In this document: piece after piece, positions 48,067-56,858 of the stretch | How positions within the stretch are numbered: the first letter of the stretch is position 1 | How the letters are laid out: the number at the start of each line of letters is the position of its first letter | Source: CAVSMC01 sp963728935 | GTDB taxonomy: Bacteria; Pseudomonadota; Gammaproteobacteria; Burkholderiales; Casimicrobiaceae | Assembly (NCBI GenBank): GCA_963728935.1 | Contig: CAVSMC010000001.1 | Location: 1,798,001-1,862,000, forward strand | Length of the DNA stretch: 64,000 nucleotides | Direction: 5' to 3' | Position numbers and translations under genes: made by a program | The notes under the pieces: generated by a model | What the model was told of the DNA's origin: nothing | Seen by the model: the letters and a program-made list of their open reading frames with translations, nothing else | The model's database searches: none

Positions 48067-49751
48067 TCACGCAGTGTCGCCCACTCCGATGCGAGCCGCC
48101 ACTCGCAACGCGTTAGCAGCAATCGTGAGCGCCGGGTTGGTGCCGCCGCTCGATGGGAAGAACGAGCTGTCGACGACGTACAGATTCGCGATCCCGTGCG
48201 CGCGGTTGTTGGCATCGAGCACGCTGTCGGCGGGGTCGACTCCGAAGCGCACGGTGCCGCACGCGTGCGCGAGCCGCTGATTGTTTTCCGCCTGCCGGAT
48301 CAGCATGACGCGCTTCGGCTTCATCGCGTTCAACACAAGGCGGCGCATCTGCGCTACCCGCGCCTTGTCGTGTGCGCGCAGTCGATAGCTGAATGCGAGG
48401 CGCTGCGGCGCCGCTGCGCCCGAATCGCTGCTCGGGTGCACGCGATTGTCGCCATAAGGAAGGTCTTCGAGCACGCTCGCGAGGATCGTCGCGCGCGCGA
48501 GCACGCGGTCGAAGAACTGCCGGAGGAACGGCTTCGCCAGCGCGAACGGCACGGCGGCCCACGCCATCGCCCCGTCGCGCAGGTCCTGCGTCATCGTCGC
48601 GAGCAGTATCGGCGACGGCGGCAGTGACCGAACGACTGCACGGTGCCGAGCTTGCGGGCGTCTTTCGCGTAGAAGTCGTTGAACGCGAGCTCCTTTGCAT
48701 TTGCGGCGACGTCCGGCGCGGTGCCCGTGAACACCGCGAACAGATCGACGTGATGTCGCATCAGGTTGCGGCCGACCATACCGGAGCCGTTGGCGAGTCC
48801 CGTCGGCCATTGCGGCGACGCCGAATCGAGCAGCAGCCGCGGTGTCGCGAGCGCGCCCGCAGCGAGCACGACGATGTCGCCGCGCAGCGTGAACGTCTCG
48901 CCGCGGCGGACGCAGACGATACCGGTGACTCGGTCGCTGCTCGCCTCGAGCCGGACGACGTCGCATTCGTCGAGCAGCGACGCGCCGTGCTCGCGTAGCG
49001 CCGGCTCGATGCAGATGCGGCCGCCGTCGTTCTTGCAGTTGCGCCCGCACAGATATCCCTGGCAGCCGTTGCACCCGGACACGAACTCGCACGCGAGCGG
49101 CAGCCGATACGGATGGAGCCCATTCCCCGCGAGAAAGTCGAACAGCGCGCGGCCGGCGCCGGTCAGCGCGGGCGGCGCCGGCAATTGGCCGTCGGCGTCC
49201 CGGCGCAGCGGATCGGGCGTTCCGCGCACGCGATACAACCGCTCCGCTTGCGCGTAATAGGGCGCGAGATCGGCATAAGAAATCGGCCAGCGCTCGGGCA
49301 GCAACGCCTCTCGCGCATCGGGATGGTGCTCGCGCGGAACGAAGTCGCTCGGCGCGAAGCGCTCGAGCGCCATGCCGTAGAGCGCCGATGAGCCGCCGGT
49401 CCCAGCGCCGAGGAACGGCACGAACGACCGTGACCGGACCTGCGACCCATCTTCGAGCGGATCGGTCCAGCGGCCCGCGCGCAGCAGTAAGTCGCGATGC
49501 TGCGGCCCCGGAACCGCGGGCCGTGGAAACAGCAGCTCCGGATACTCACCGCGCAGCACGTCGGCCGCGCCAAGGTGCGAGCGGCCTTTCTCGCAGAACA
49601 GCACGCGAAGGCCGGCGCGTGCGAGCGCGTAGCCCATCGTCGCCCCTGCCATGCCGGTGCCGACGACGATCGCGTCCCATTTGCGGTCGAGCGCTTCGTG
49701 CGCCGATGCGAGCGCGCGGGTCGATGCGGTCGGAGGCGAAACGTCAGTCAA
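48067..49751 (-). pseudogene. GMC-family FAD oxidoreductase with a frameshift near 48634
   Basis: The first 375 codons from ATG 49751 encode a GMC oxidoreductase N-terminus: FAD motif VVGTGMAGATMGYALARAG (about residue 31), GAGTGGSSALYGM (about 115) and a cysteine group C-x5-C-x2-C-x4-C-x3-C near 230-246, perhaps a small Fe-S site. After LGTVQSFG (about 48634) the frame leads to a stop. The missing C-terminus, SLPPSPILLATMTQDLRDGA to SSFFPSSGGTNPALTIAANA, continues in the next frame to 48067. One lost base accounts for this. Restored, the protein would be about 561 residues, normal for the family. Its substrate is unknown. Confidence 0.8.
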
Positions 49752-49803
49752 GGGATGCGCGCTTCGCGGCGGGACGGCTCGCGCGGCCTCGCGAGTGCAG
49801 CGA

Positions 49804-51396
49804 CTAGAGCTGCTTCAACAACGCCTCGCTCTCGGCGCGCTCCGGGAAATCGCGCTTGGTCGCGAGCAGGTCCTCGAGACCTTTGCGCGCGCGCGCCTTG
49901 TCGCCCGATTTGGCGAGCGCCACCGCGCGGTGGTACTGGATCGTCGTCGACGTCGGCGCCTTTTCAGCGGCCTTCTTCAGCAGATCCAGGCCGCGCTCGA
50001 CGTTGCCCTGCTCGACGAGAATCCAGCCGAGGGTGTCCATCGTGTCGGCGACGTCGGGGTTGAGCTTGTACGCCCGTTCGGCGGTGGCGAGCGCGCGCGG
50101 ATCCTTCTCGCGCTGATACAGCCACGCGAGATCGTTGTGCGCGCGGGCGTTGTCCGGTTCGTTCGCGATGATCAGCTGATACTGTTCAATTGCCTTCTTG
50201 TAGTCGTGCGCTCGCACATACGTCGCGCCGAGATAAGCACGTGGTCCGATCTCCGTCGGATGCTCTTTCAGCCAGCGCAGCAGGCCCGCTTCGGCTTCGC
50301 GCGGCTTGCCGTTGGCGACGAGCGCCTCGTGCACCTTGACGGCGATGATGCCGCTCTTGCTGGCCGCGAAAGCAGCCTCGTACGCTTTGAGAGCGGCAGC
50401 GTACTGGCGCTGCCCCATCAGGGCGTCGCCCTGGAGCGTCAAGCCCGCGGCGGACTTCGGCTTGAGCTTCTCGATGTCGCGCGCGAGACGCAGAGCCTCG
50501 TCGTACCTGCGGGCATCGAGCGCTATCGTCGCAAGCAGCACCTTCGCGTCGATGTAGTCGGGCTTGATCACGATCGCCCGATCGAGCTCCAGCCCGGCCG
50601 AGCTGTAGTTGCCGACCGCCACCCACGCGGTCGCGAGCTGGTAGCGCGCGCTCGCGTCGTTCGGCCGCATTCGCACGAGCGCGCTGAAGGTGTTGACGGC
50701 GTCGTTCGCTTCTCCCGCGGCGAGCTGCACCGTCCCGACCGCGCCGAGCACCGCGGGATCGTCGGGAATCGCGTCCTTCGCATCGCGGGCGATCGAGAGC
50801 GCCCTGCGCGCGTCCTTCTTGGCGAGGTAGTGCTGCATCAACAGCACGCGCGGACGGGTGAGCTTCGGATCGGCCTGCGTCGCCTTCTCGAGCCACGAGA
50901 CGTAATCGGCGTCCTGTCCGACCGCCGAGGCGATCGCCGCGAGGCCGAGCATCGCCATCGCATTACCCGGCGAGACGGCAAGAACGGCGTTGAATCGCCC
51001 CCGCGCGGCATCGGGCTTGTTTTGGGTCAGGTCGATTTGTGCAAGGTTCATGGCGGCGGCGATCGAATCCGGCTTCAGCGCCATCGCACGCTCGAAGCTC
51101 GTGCGGGCGTTCGCGAAGTCGCCGCGAGCCAGATACACGGTGCCCTTGAGATTGGCGACTGACGCGTCCCGGGGTTGCCGCTTTTCGAGCGCGTCGACTT
51201 CCTTCAGCGCCTGGTCCAGCTCCTTCGCCTCGATCAGCTTCTTGATGCGCCGTTCCTGGCTCGTCAGGACCTGCGCTTCGAGCGCCGACAGCTCCTCCGA
51301 CACCGCCAGCCTCGCCTGCGCGACGCCCGCAGCCGTGATCATCAACACGACCAGCAGCATACCGCCGGCGCACGACATCGCCCTACCGATTGCCAT
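49804..51396 (-). CDS. TPR-repeat protein, similar to the C-terminal part of PrsT (PEP-CTERM system)
   Basis: A 530-residue exported protein: signal sequence (MLLVVLMITAAGVAQA, about residues 13-28), a short coiled stretch (LSALEAQVLTSQERRIKKLI), then TPR repeats throughout, such as DASVANLKGTVYLARGDFAN and DNARAHNDLAWLYQREKDPR. The end, DTLGWILVEQGNVERGLDLL and RAVALAKSGDKARARKGLE, resembles PrsT, the TPR lipoprotein of exosortase gene clusters, but PrsT is about 900 residues with a lipobox and this one has neither. A periplasmic scaffold is likely. The link to the PEP-CTERM protein coded 4 kb away is by similarity and proximity only. Confidence 0.8.
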   Translation of the reverse strand: MAIGRAMSCAGGMLLVVLMITAAGVAQARLAVSEELSALEAQVLTSQERRIKKLIEAKELDQALKEVDALEKRQPRDASVANLKGTVYLARGDFANARTSFERAMALKPDSIAAAMNLAQIDLTQNKPDAARGRFNAVLAVSPGNAMAMLGLAAIASAVGQDADYVSWLEKATQADPKLTRPRVLLMQHYLAKKDARRALSIARDAKDAIPDDPAVLGAVGTVQLAAGEANDAVNTFSALVRMRPNDASARYQLATAWVAVGNYSSAGLELDRAIVIKPDYIDAKVLLATIALDARRYDEALRLARDIEKLKPKSAAGLTLQGDALMGQRQYAAALKAYEAAFAASKSGIIAVKVHEALVANGKPREAEAGLLRWLKEHPTEIGPRAYLGATYVRAHDYKKAIEQYQLIIANEPDNARAHNDLAWLYQREKDPRALATAERAYKLNPDVADTMDTLGWILVEQGNVERGLDLLKKAAEKAPTSTTIQYHRAVALAKSGDKARARKGLEDLLATKRDFPERAESEALLKQL

Positions 51397-51441
51397 CAGG
51401 AATCTCCGTTTTCCGGCGCGGACCGCCTATGCCGCGCGTAC

Positions 51442-52674
51442 CTAAGATACCGCATCGGTGGGCGCTTGTGCCCTGCCGCCGGGCGGCTCGCCGATCGCTG
51501 CGGCAAACGCGGCCTCGGCGCTGCAGCCGGCGGCGAGCGCTCCGACCGCGCCCGCCCGCGCGCGCATCGCCGCATCTTCGACGGCGCGACGCGTCGCCTC
51601 GCGCACCTCGGTGGCATGCGTGCGATCCGCGCGCAGCAACGTCCCTGCGCCGAAATGCTCGATATACGCCATGTTGAGGAACTGATCGAGGTTGCTTGCG
51701 ATGCCGACGACCGGTACCCCGTGGACGAGCGCCTGTTGCGTCGTCGGGCTTCCGCCGTTGCATACGACGACGCATGCCTTCGCGGCGATCGCCTCGCCGT
51801 CGACGAAGTCCGCGACCCAGACGTCCGCTGCGCGAGGCGGATCGGCGCCGCGCCCGGCGGTCGCGACGACGATCGGGCGCGCGAGCGGCCGCAGCGCTTC
51901 GACGACCATCCCGAGCAGTCCCGCGGGACCGGAGCTTCCAAGCGATACATAGATCGGCGGCTCGCCTTCGATCACGTTCGGCCACCACGGCGGCGGCTCG
52001 ACCGCCGGCGACCACAACACCGGACCGATCGTCCGATGGCTCGACGGCGCGCCGATCAGCGGAATCAGATCGGGCACGTCGGTATAGAGCGTGAGATCGC
52101 CGTCGCAGTACGCGTTACGCATGTCGAGCCCGAGCGGCGCCAGTCCGTTTGCACGCCGGACGCGATTCAGCGGCAGCGCGTGCGCGGCGAACGCGAGCGG
52201 TCGCACGAGCCTGAACACCGGCTCGGCGAGGGCGACGGGAATGTAGCGTGTGAACGAGAGGCTCGGCAGGCGAAAGTCCGGGCGTGCGTAAGGGCTCCAA
52301 TAGGCGTTGGTGACATTCACGTAGCAAACGCCTGCCCGCCGCGCGCTCACCGACAGCGAGAGGCGAAAGTCGCCGACGACGACGTCGGGCGCCACCTCCG
52401 CGAGCAGCGCGAGGTCATCACGCACATACTCACTCAGCATCGATGCCGTGAACACCGGCCGGCCGTGCGCGAGCGCGTCGAGGAATCGCTCCGACGGCAT
52501 CGACGCGATGCTGCGCGTGGCAAATGGCGCACCGGCGACAAATCGCGAGTAGCGCGCGTCGCAGGCGAGCACGACGTCATGCCCCGCTCGGTGCGCGAAT
52601 GTCGCAAGCTGGATCGCGCGGCCCACATGCGCGAGCGTCGCGGCTTCGGCGATGAAGAGCGCTCGGGCGGCCAT
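51442..52674 (-). CDS. UDP-glycosyltransferase-like protein (GT1/MGT type)
   Basis: A 410-residue two-domain GT-B glycosyltransferase. The N-terminal half starts ALFIAEAATLAHVGRAIQLA, the usual acceptor-domain start with AHVGR histidine. The C-terminal half has IYVSLGSSG (about residue 253) and VVCNGGSPTTQQALVHGVPVV (about 318), the position of the UGT nucleotide-sugar motif. Related enzymes sugar-coat lipids, polyketides or carotenoids. It is on the same strand as the TPR gene but 45 nt upstream of it. The 56-nt gap to the ferredoxin stop shows no terminator I can name. Confidence 0.82.
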   Translation of the reverse strand: MAARALFIAEAATLAHVGRAIQLATFAHRAGHDVVLACDARYSRFVAGAPFATRSIASMPSERFLDALAHGRPVFTASMLSEYVRDDLALLAEVAPDVVVGDFRLSLSVSARRAGVCYVNVTNAYWSPYARPDFRLPSLSFTRYIPVALAEPVFRLVRPLAFAAHALPLNRVRRANGLAPLGLDMRNAYCDGDLTLYTDVPDLIPLIGAPSSHRTIGPVLWSPAVEPPPWWPNVIEGEPPIYVSLGSSGPAGLLGMVVEALRPLARPIVVATAGRGADPPRAADVWVADFVDGEAIAAKACVVVCNGGSPTTQQALVHGVPVVGIASNLDQFLNMAYIEHFGAGTLLRADRTHATEVREATRRAVEDAAMRARAGAVGALAAGCSAEAAFAAAIGEPPGGRAQAPTDAVS

Positions 52675-52730
52675 GCCCGAGCTTACCGCGCCGCAGCCGC
52701 CTCGCGTCGGCTGCGCGAACGTTTACTGCG

Positions 52731-52976
52731 TCAGCCGTGCAGCGACTCGTACTTCGCCATCAGCTCGTCGGGCGTCTCGCGAACGTCAGGGTTAACGACG
52801 ATGCAGTCGGCCGGGCAGACGAGCTTGCATTGCGGCTCGTCCTCGGCGCCGACGCATTCGGTGCAGCGCGCAGGGTCGATCACGTAGATCGGATCGCCGA
52901 CGCTGATCGCTTCGTTCGGGCAGACCGGCTTGCACGCGTCGCAGGCGGTGCAGTTGTCGTTGATGAGAAGTGCCAT
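52731..52976 (-). CDS. fdx: 2[4Fe-4S] ferredoxin of the benzoyl-CoA reductase system
   Basis: An 81-residue ferredoxin. The first cluster set is CTACDACKPVC (C9, C12, C15, C19) and the second is CTECVGAEDEPQCKLVC, with the long insertion and the C-terminal helix (ETPDELMAKYESLHG) typical of Alvin/Thauera-type low-potential ferredoxins. It carries electrons from KorAB to benzoyl-CoA reductase. It is the last gene of the leftward bcr operon, 18 nt after bcrD. Position and type match the fdx gene of Thauera aromatica. Confidence 0.93.
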   Translation of the reverse strand: MALLINDNCTACDACKPVCPNEAISVGDPIYVIDPARCTECVGAEDEPQCKLVCPADCIVVNPDVRETPDELMAKYESLHG

Positions 52977-52994
52977 GATGTCCTCGTGCTTGTA

Positions 52995-53834
52995 CTAGGC
53001 CGCGGCGCGCTCGGAAAGCTCGGCGAGCTTGCCGTGGCGGAACGCGCCCCACAGCGCAGCGCCAATCGCGCCCGCGTAGATCGAGTCGGGATGCGAGACC
53101 GCGGTCACCGCAACCTTCTCGTTCACCATTTCCTCCTGGATGGCGGCGAGCAGACCCGTGTCGAGCGCAAGTCCGCCGGTCAGCAGCGCCGTGCCGTCCT
53201 TGACGCCCGTCACCTTGAGCAGCTTGACGATTCGCGACGCCATCGACAGGTGAATTCCCTTCAGGATATCCGGTGTCGCGATGCCGCGCGACACCATGTT
53301 GATCACGTCGGTCTCGGCGAGGACCGCGCAGATCGAGCTCACCTTCTCCGGGTCCTTCGACGACTGCGACAGCGCGCCGATCTCCTCGACGGCAACGCCG
53401 AGATAGCGTGCGATGTTCTCGAGGAACTGCCCCGAGCCGGATGCGCACTGGCTCGTCATCTTGTACGAGAGCACCTTGCCGCGCTCGTCGACCGATATGG
53501 CGCGGCCGTTGAGCGCACCGATGTCGACGACCGAGCGCGCGGCCGGGTTGAGGAAGACGCCGCCGCGCGCGTGCGTGGTCATCGAGTAGAAATGGCCGGT
53601 CGCGAACTTGACGTTCTCGCCTTCGCCGGTCGTCGCGATGTAGGCGACCGCGTCCGGTGCGACCTTCGCGTCGGCGAGCACCGCTTCGTAACCTTCGCGC
53701 GCGAGCGTCATCGGGTCGCGGCGGCGAATGCGCTCGCAGCGCTTGGCGAGCCACTGATGATGGCCGCCGTCGTTCGCGAACAGCACGGACTTGACCGCGC
53801 CGGAGCCAATATCGATGCCGATCGTGGTGGTCAT
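52995..53834 (-). CDS. bcrD: Benzoyl-CoA reductase subunit D (ATPase)
   Basis: A 279-residue subunit of the ASKHA/BadF-BcrA ATPase family. The phosphate loop GIDIGSGAVKSVLFA begins at about residue 6, VVDIGALNGRAISVDERGKV lies near 108, and cysteines in SQCASGSGQFLEN and SSICAVLAE bind half of the [4Fe-4S] cluster shared with BcrA. With BcrA it hydrolyses ATP to push electrons into the BcrBC active site. ATG 53834 is used because GCGAGGATT precedes it; a TTG two codons earlier would need a poor start. A broken palindromic repeat separates it from bcrA. Confidence 0.95.
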   Translation of the reverse strand: MTTTIGIDIGSGAVKSVLFANDGGHHQWLAKRCERIRRRDPMTLAREGYEAVLADAKVAPDAVAYIATTGEGENVKFATGHFYSMTTHARGGVFLNPAARSVVDIGALNGRAISVDERGKVLSYKMTSQCASGSGQFLENIARYLGVAVEEIGALSQSSKDPEKVSSICAVLAETDVINMVSRGIATPDILKGIHLSMASRIVKLLKVTGVKDGTALLTGGLALDTGLLAAIQEEMVNEKVAVTAVSHPDSIYAGAIGAALWGAFRHGKLAELSERAAA

Positions 53835-53849
53835 GTCCAATCCTCGCTT

Positions 53850-53951
53850 GTCATTACCGCGAACGCGGGAATCCAGTGTCGTTCATCGAAAGTCGCTGGG
53901 TCCCCGCCCCCCGATTCAACCACTCGGGGGCATGGTTCGCGGCGACGACGG
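53850..53951. repeat. GCGAACGCGGGA-type palindromic repeat, copy 2 (between bcrA and bcrD), interrupted
   Basis: The left palindrome CCGCGAACGCGGGAATCCAG is normal, but the right one is split between TCCCCGC and GTTCGCGGCGACGACGG by about 27 nt holding its own hairpin, CCCCCGA (53908-53914) and TCGGGGG (53924-53930) around a 9-nt loop. The other four copies lack this insert. Confidence 0.75.
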
Positions 53952-53958
53952 CTTTTGG

Positions 53959-55299
53959 TCATGTCCGCGCTTCCGCCGTCTTGCCTTCCTCCACCACCGC
54001 GCGGTACGCGAACGTCGCGCCGCCGAGTGCGCCGGTGTAGATGGAGTCGGGATTGATGTTGAGCGTGATCTCGCCGTAGTTCTCGCGGACGAGGTCGGTC
54101 AGCGCCTTGACCGCCGCCTCGTTCTTCGCGACACCGCCGGTGAACGTGAACTCGTTGCGGATGCCGCCGGAGCGCGCGAGGATCGACATCGCGCGCAGGA
54201 TGATCGCGCGGTGCAGGCCCGCCATGATGTCTTCACGCTTGTCGCCGAGCGAGAGCCGGTCGCGCAATTCGGCGCCTGCGAACACCGTGCACGTCGAGTT
54301 GATGCGGATCGTCTTCGTCGACTTCATCGCCATCGGGCCGAGCTCGTGCAGGCCCATGTTCATCTCATCGGCGATGTAGCCCAGGTAGCGGCCGCAACCG
54401 GCGGCGCAGCGGTCGTTCATCTGGAAGCTCTCGACGATGCCGTTCGGGTCGACCTGGATCGCCTTGGTGTCCTGGCCGCCGATGTCGAGCACCGTCGCCG
54501 TTCCCGGATACATCACGTGGGCACCGAGCCCGTGGCAGAGGATCTCGGAGCGGATGTGCTCCTTCGAAAATGGCAGCCGCGCGCGCCCGTAGCCCGTGCC
54601 GACGACGTACGTCTCGACCAGCTCGGTGTCGAGGATGCCCTTGATCGGCGCTTCGACGCGATCGCGGCGGCTCGCCGTGTCCGGCAGCGCGACGAACGTG
54701 CGCTCGAGCGCAGCGAGCAGGTGCCGCTTGATCGAGTTGCCGTAAACGCGGTTTTCGACCTCGATGATCGAGCGATCGAAAACGTTGAGCAGGAAGTCGT
54801 AACGGATGCCGGTTTCCTTCGCCACCGCCTCACCCGTGGCGAGATACTGACTTCCCGCGATGTCGCGGAAAAAATCGGACTTGCGCTTGGCGCCCGGTGC
54901 GAACAGCGTCGGCGCCTCGACGGCGAGTCGCCTGAACACTTCGGTGAGCGCCTCGCCGACCGCCTTTACGCTGTCGCCGAACTTTGCCGTCGCGAGATTG
55001 CGCTGGCACGTCGCCTCGAGGTCGGCGAGCTGTTCCAGATACTGCTCGGAGCGGAAGTCGCGCTCGAGCTGGCCGAGGAATCCGTCGAGCGCACCGTTGA
55101 GCGCCCCGGTGCTCCCGAGCGCTTGCCGGAACAAGTGGAAGCGGCCGTTGACGAGCGCCTCCTGCTTCGCGATGGCCGCCGCAGTGTCGTAGTTCGAGCG
55201 CGAATTCGTGATGCCGCGCCCGAGCACGTTCTGCTGCTCGTCGATCACGACCGCCTTGGTCGTCGTCGAGCCGAGATCGATGCCGATGAACACACGCAT
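53959..55299 (-). CDS. bcrA: Benzoyl-CoA reductase subunit A (ATPase)
   Basis: A 446-residue ASKHA ATPase, the larger partner of BcrD. It begins MRVFIGIDLGSTTTKAVVID with the phosphate loop, has VLDIGGQDTKAIQVDPNGIV near 275, and the cluster cysteines in NDRCAAGCGRYLGY (about 297) and INSTCTVFAGAEL (about 333). Size and motifs equal BcrA of Thauera (about 440). The start at 55299 follows GCGGAGGTATTGAA; the frame stays open upstream through a palindromic repeat and could be misread as a longer protein. Confidence 0.95.
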   Translation of the reverse strand: MRVFIGIDLGSTTTKAVVIDEQQNVLGRGITNSRSNYDTAAAIAKQEALVNGRFHLFRQALGSTGALNGALDGFLGQLERDFRSEQYLEQLADLEATCQRNLATAKFGDSVKAVGEALTEVFRRLAVEAPTLFAPGAKRKSDFFRDIAGSQYLATGEAVAKETGIRYDFLLNVFDRSIIEVENRVYGNSIKRHLLAALERTFVALPDTASRRDRVEAPIKGILDTELVETYVVGTGYGRARLPFSKEHIRSEILCHGLGAHVMYPGTATVLDIGGQDTKAIQVDPNGIVESFQMNDRCAAGCGRYLGYIADEMNMGLHELGPMAMKSTKTIRINSTCTVFAGAELRDRLSLGDKREDIMAGLHRAIILRAMSILARSGGIRNEFTFTGGVAKNEAAVKALTDLVRENYGEITLNINPDSIYTGALGGATFAYRAVVEEGKTAEART

Positions 55300-55316
55300 T
55301 TCAATACCTCCGCTTG

Positions 55317-55390
55317 CCATCCCCGCGAACGCGGGGATCCAGCGACTATTGTCGAACGACACTGGATTCCCGCTTTCGCGGGAATGACGG
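55317..55390. repeat. GCGAACGCGGGG-type palindromic repeat, copy 3 (between bcrB and bcrA)
   Basis: CCCCGCGAACGCGGGGATCC and GGATTCCCGCTTTCGCGGGA form two palindromes around AGCGACT...GACACT. The element fills most of the 126-nt gap between bcrB and bcrA. Confidence 0.85.
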
Positions 55391-55425
55391 AACCCAGCTC
55401 GTATTGCGCATTTGACCGCTCCCCT

Positions 55426-56745
55426 TCAGTGCGCGCCTGCCGCGGCGGTGCGCTTCTGCTTGATCATCTGGAAATAGCTCTCGAGCCGGTTCTTCACGTT
55501 CGCGGCCGAGAAATAGCGCGGGTCGACGAGGTCGGTTTCAATGAACGCCGCCGGCTTGCCGGTGCGCTTTTCCACTTCGCGCAGGATCAACAACTGGCCT
55601 GCCGAGAAGCTGTTGCAGCTCTTGATCGAATTGATCAGCAGCCCGTCGGCCTGGTATTCGTCGATGTACTTGCAGATCATATCGATCCGCGACGGGAGAT
55701 TCAGGTTCGTGTAGCAACCGAGGCAGTATTCGGCGAGCGATTCGAGCGGGCGGTCGGCGTCGTGGCGGAAGCCGAAATCGTACAGGCCGCCGACTTTTGC
55801 GTAGGTCGACGAGACGACGACCGCGCCCTCCTCGTAGAACATCTTCCAGAAGTCGCGGAAGCTCGTCCAGTTCGGCGGGCCCTCGACGACCAGCCGGTAT
55901 TTTTCCTCGCCCATGTCGCCGTCCGGCGTGACCGGGCCCTTGCCCTCGCGCACGCGCTGCTCGATTTCCTGGCGCAGCACGCGGTAGTACTCGGTCGCCT
56001 CGGTCGTGCCGCGGAACGCCGTGAAGATCGGGCCGATGTAGTAGACGGCGCCGAAGTAGCCGTCGATCGGCGACGGGCGGTTCTTCGCCGACTCGAGCAC
56101 GGCGACGAGATCCTGCTCGGCCTTCTGCGACTCTCTCATGTACTGGCGCAGCCGATCGATGTCGAACTTGACCCCGGAGATGCGCTCGAGGGTCGGGATC
56201 ACCGTGTCCTTCAACTGCTTGACGACGTAGTCGCGCATGTTGGGCGCGATCTTCCCTTCGCCTTGGTACGGCACGTGCAGCATCACCGTCTCGCAGCCGT
56301 ACTTGTGACGGATCAGCTCGAACCACTTCATGAACGTGAAGCAGCCGGTGTAGGAAAGCAGCAACAGGTCCGGCCGCGGCAGCACTTCACCGGTGGGGCC
56401 GATCTCGCCGCCCATCATCATGCCGAGGTCGGCCTTGACGTACGTGCAGACGTCCTCCGACTGTCCGTCGCGCTCGGCATCCATGATGAACTTGCCCGAT
56501 TTCTTGCGCATGCCGTTCTGCAGCGCGTTCGTTTCGGGGAGGCTCCGTGCGAAGTCGAAGCACATCAGGAGCTCGTTCAGGTTTCCCGGCACGAACGTCG
56601 CCGCGACCTTGCGTCCCTGCGAATGCGCGCTCGCGAGGTCGTGGTAGTTGCTGTTGATCATCTCCTTCTGCAGCCACATCGCGTCTTCTTTCTGGACGTT
56701 CTGCGGCTTCTTCGTGCTGGCGGGCATCGTGGCGCTCGTGGTCAT
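55426..56745 (-). CDS. bcrB: Benzoyl-CoA reductase subunit B
   Basis: A 439-residue subunit of the HgdB/BcrB family. With BcrC it forms the site where benzoyl-CoA takes up two low-potential electrons to become cyclohexa-1,5-diene-1-carboxyl-CoA. Conserved cysteines for the active-site cluster are in SYTGCFTFMKW (about residue 134), EYCLGCYTNLN (about 345) and SIKSCNSFSAGQ (about 377). The length fits Thauera BcrB. ATG 56745 follows GGGAGGAACCC. It is flanked on both sides by palindromic repeats. Confidence 0.95.
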   Translation of the reverse strand: MTTSATMPASTKKPQNVQKEDAMWLQKEMINSNYHDLASAHSQGRKVAATFVPGNLNELLMCFDFARSLPETNALQNGMRKKSGKFIMDAERDGQSEDVCTYVKADLGMMMGGEIGPTGEVLPRPDLLLLSYTGCFTFMKWFELIRHKYGCETVMLHVPYQGEGKIAPNMRDYVVKQLKDTVIPTLERISGVKFDIDRLRQYMRESQKAEQDLVAVLESAKNRPSPIDGYFGAVYYIGPIFTAFRGTTEATEYYRVLRQEIEQRVREGKGPVTPDGDMGEEKYRLVVEGPPNWTSFRDFWKMFYEEGAVVVSSTYAKVGGLYDFGFRHDADRPLESLAEYCLGCYTNLNLPSRIDMICKYIDEYQADGLLINSIKSCNSFSAGQLLILREVEKRTGKPAAFIETDLVDPRYFSAANVKNRLESYFQMIKQKRTAAAGAH

Positions 56746-56756
56746 GGGTTCCTCCC

Positions 56757-56831
56757 GTCATTCCCGCGAACGCGGGAATCCAGTGTCTTCGGTCGAACGC
56801 CGCTGGGTCCCCGCGTTCGCGGGGACGACGG
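56757..56831. repeat. GCGAACGCGGGA-type palindromic repeat, copy 4 (between bcrC and bcrB)
   Basis: TTCCCGCGAACGCGGGAATC and GGTCCCCGCGTTCGCGGGGA form the two palindromes around CAGTGTC...CGCTGG. The left end lies 11 nt upstream of the bcrB ATG, next to its ribosome site, so a folded RNA could limit bcrB translation. Confidence 0.85.
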
Positions 56832-56858
56832 CGTGCAATGCGGGGGCGATCGCATACA

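Noticed and set aside
53959..55362. A longer BcrA starting at 55362
   Set aside because: The extra 21 residues come from a palindromic repeat; ATG 55299 has the ribosome site.
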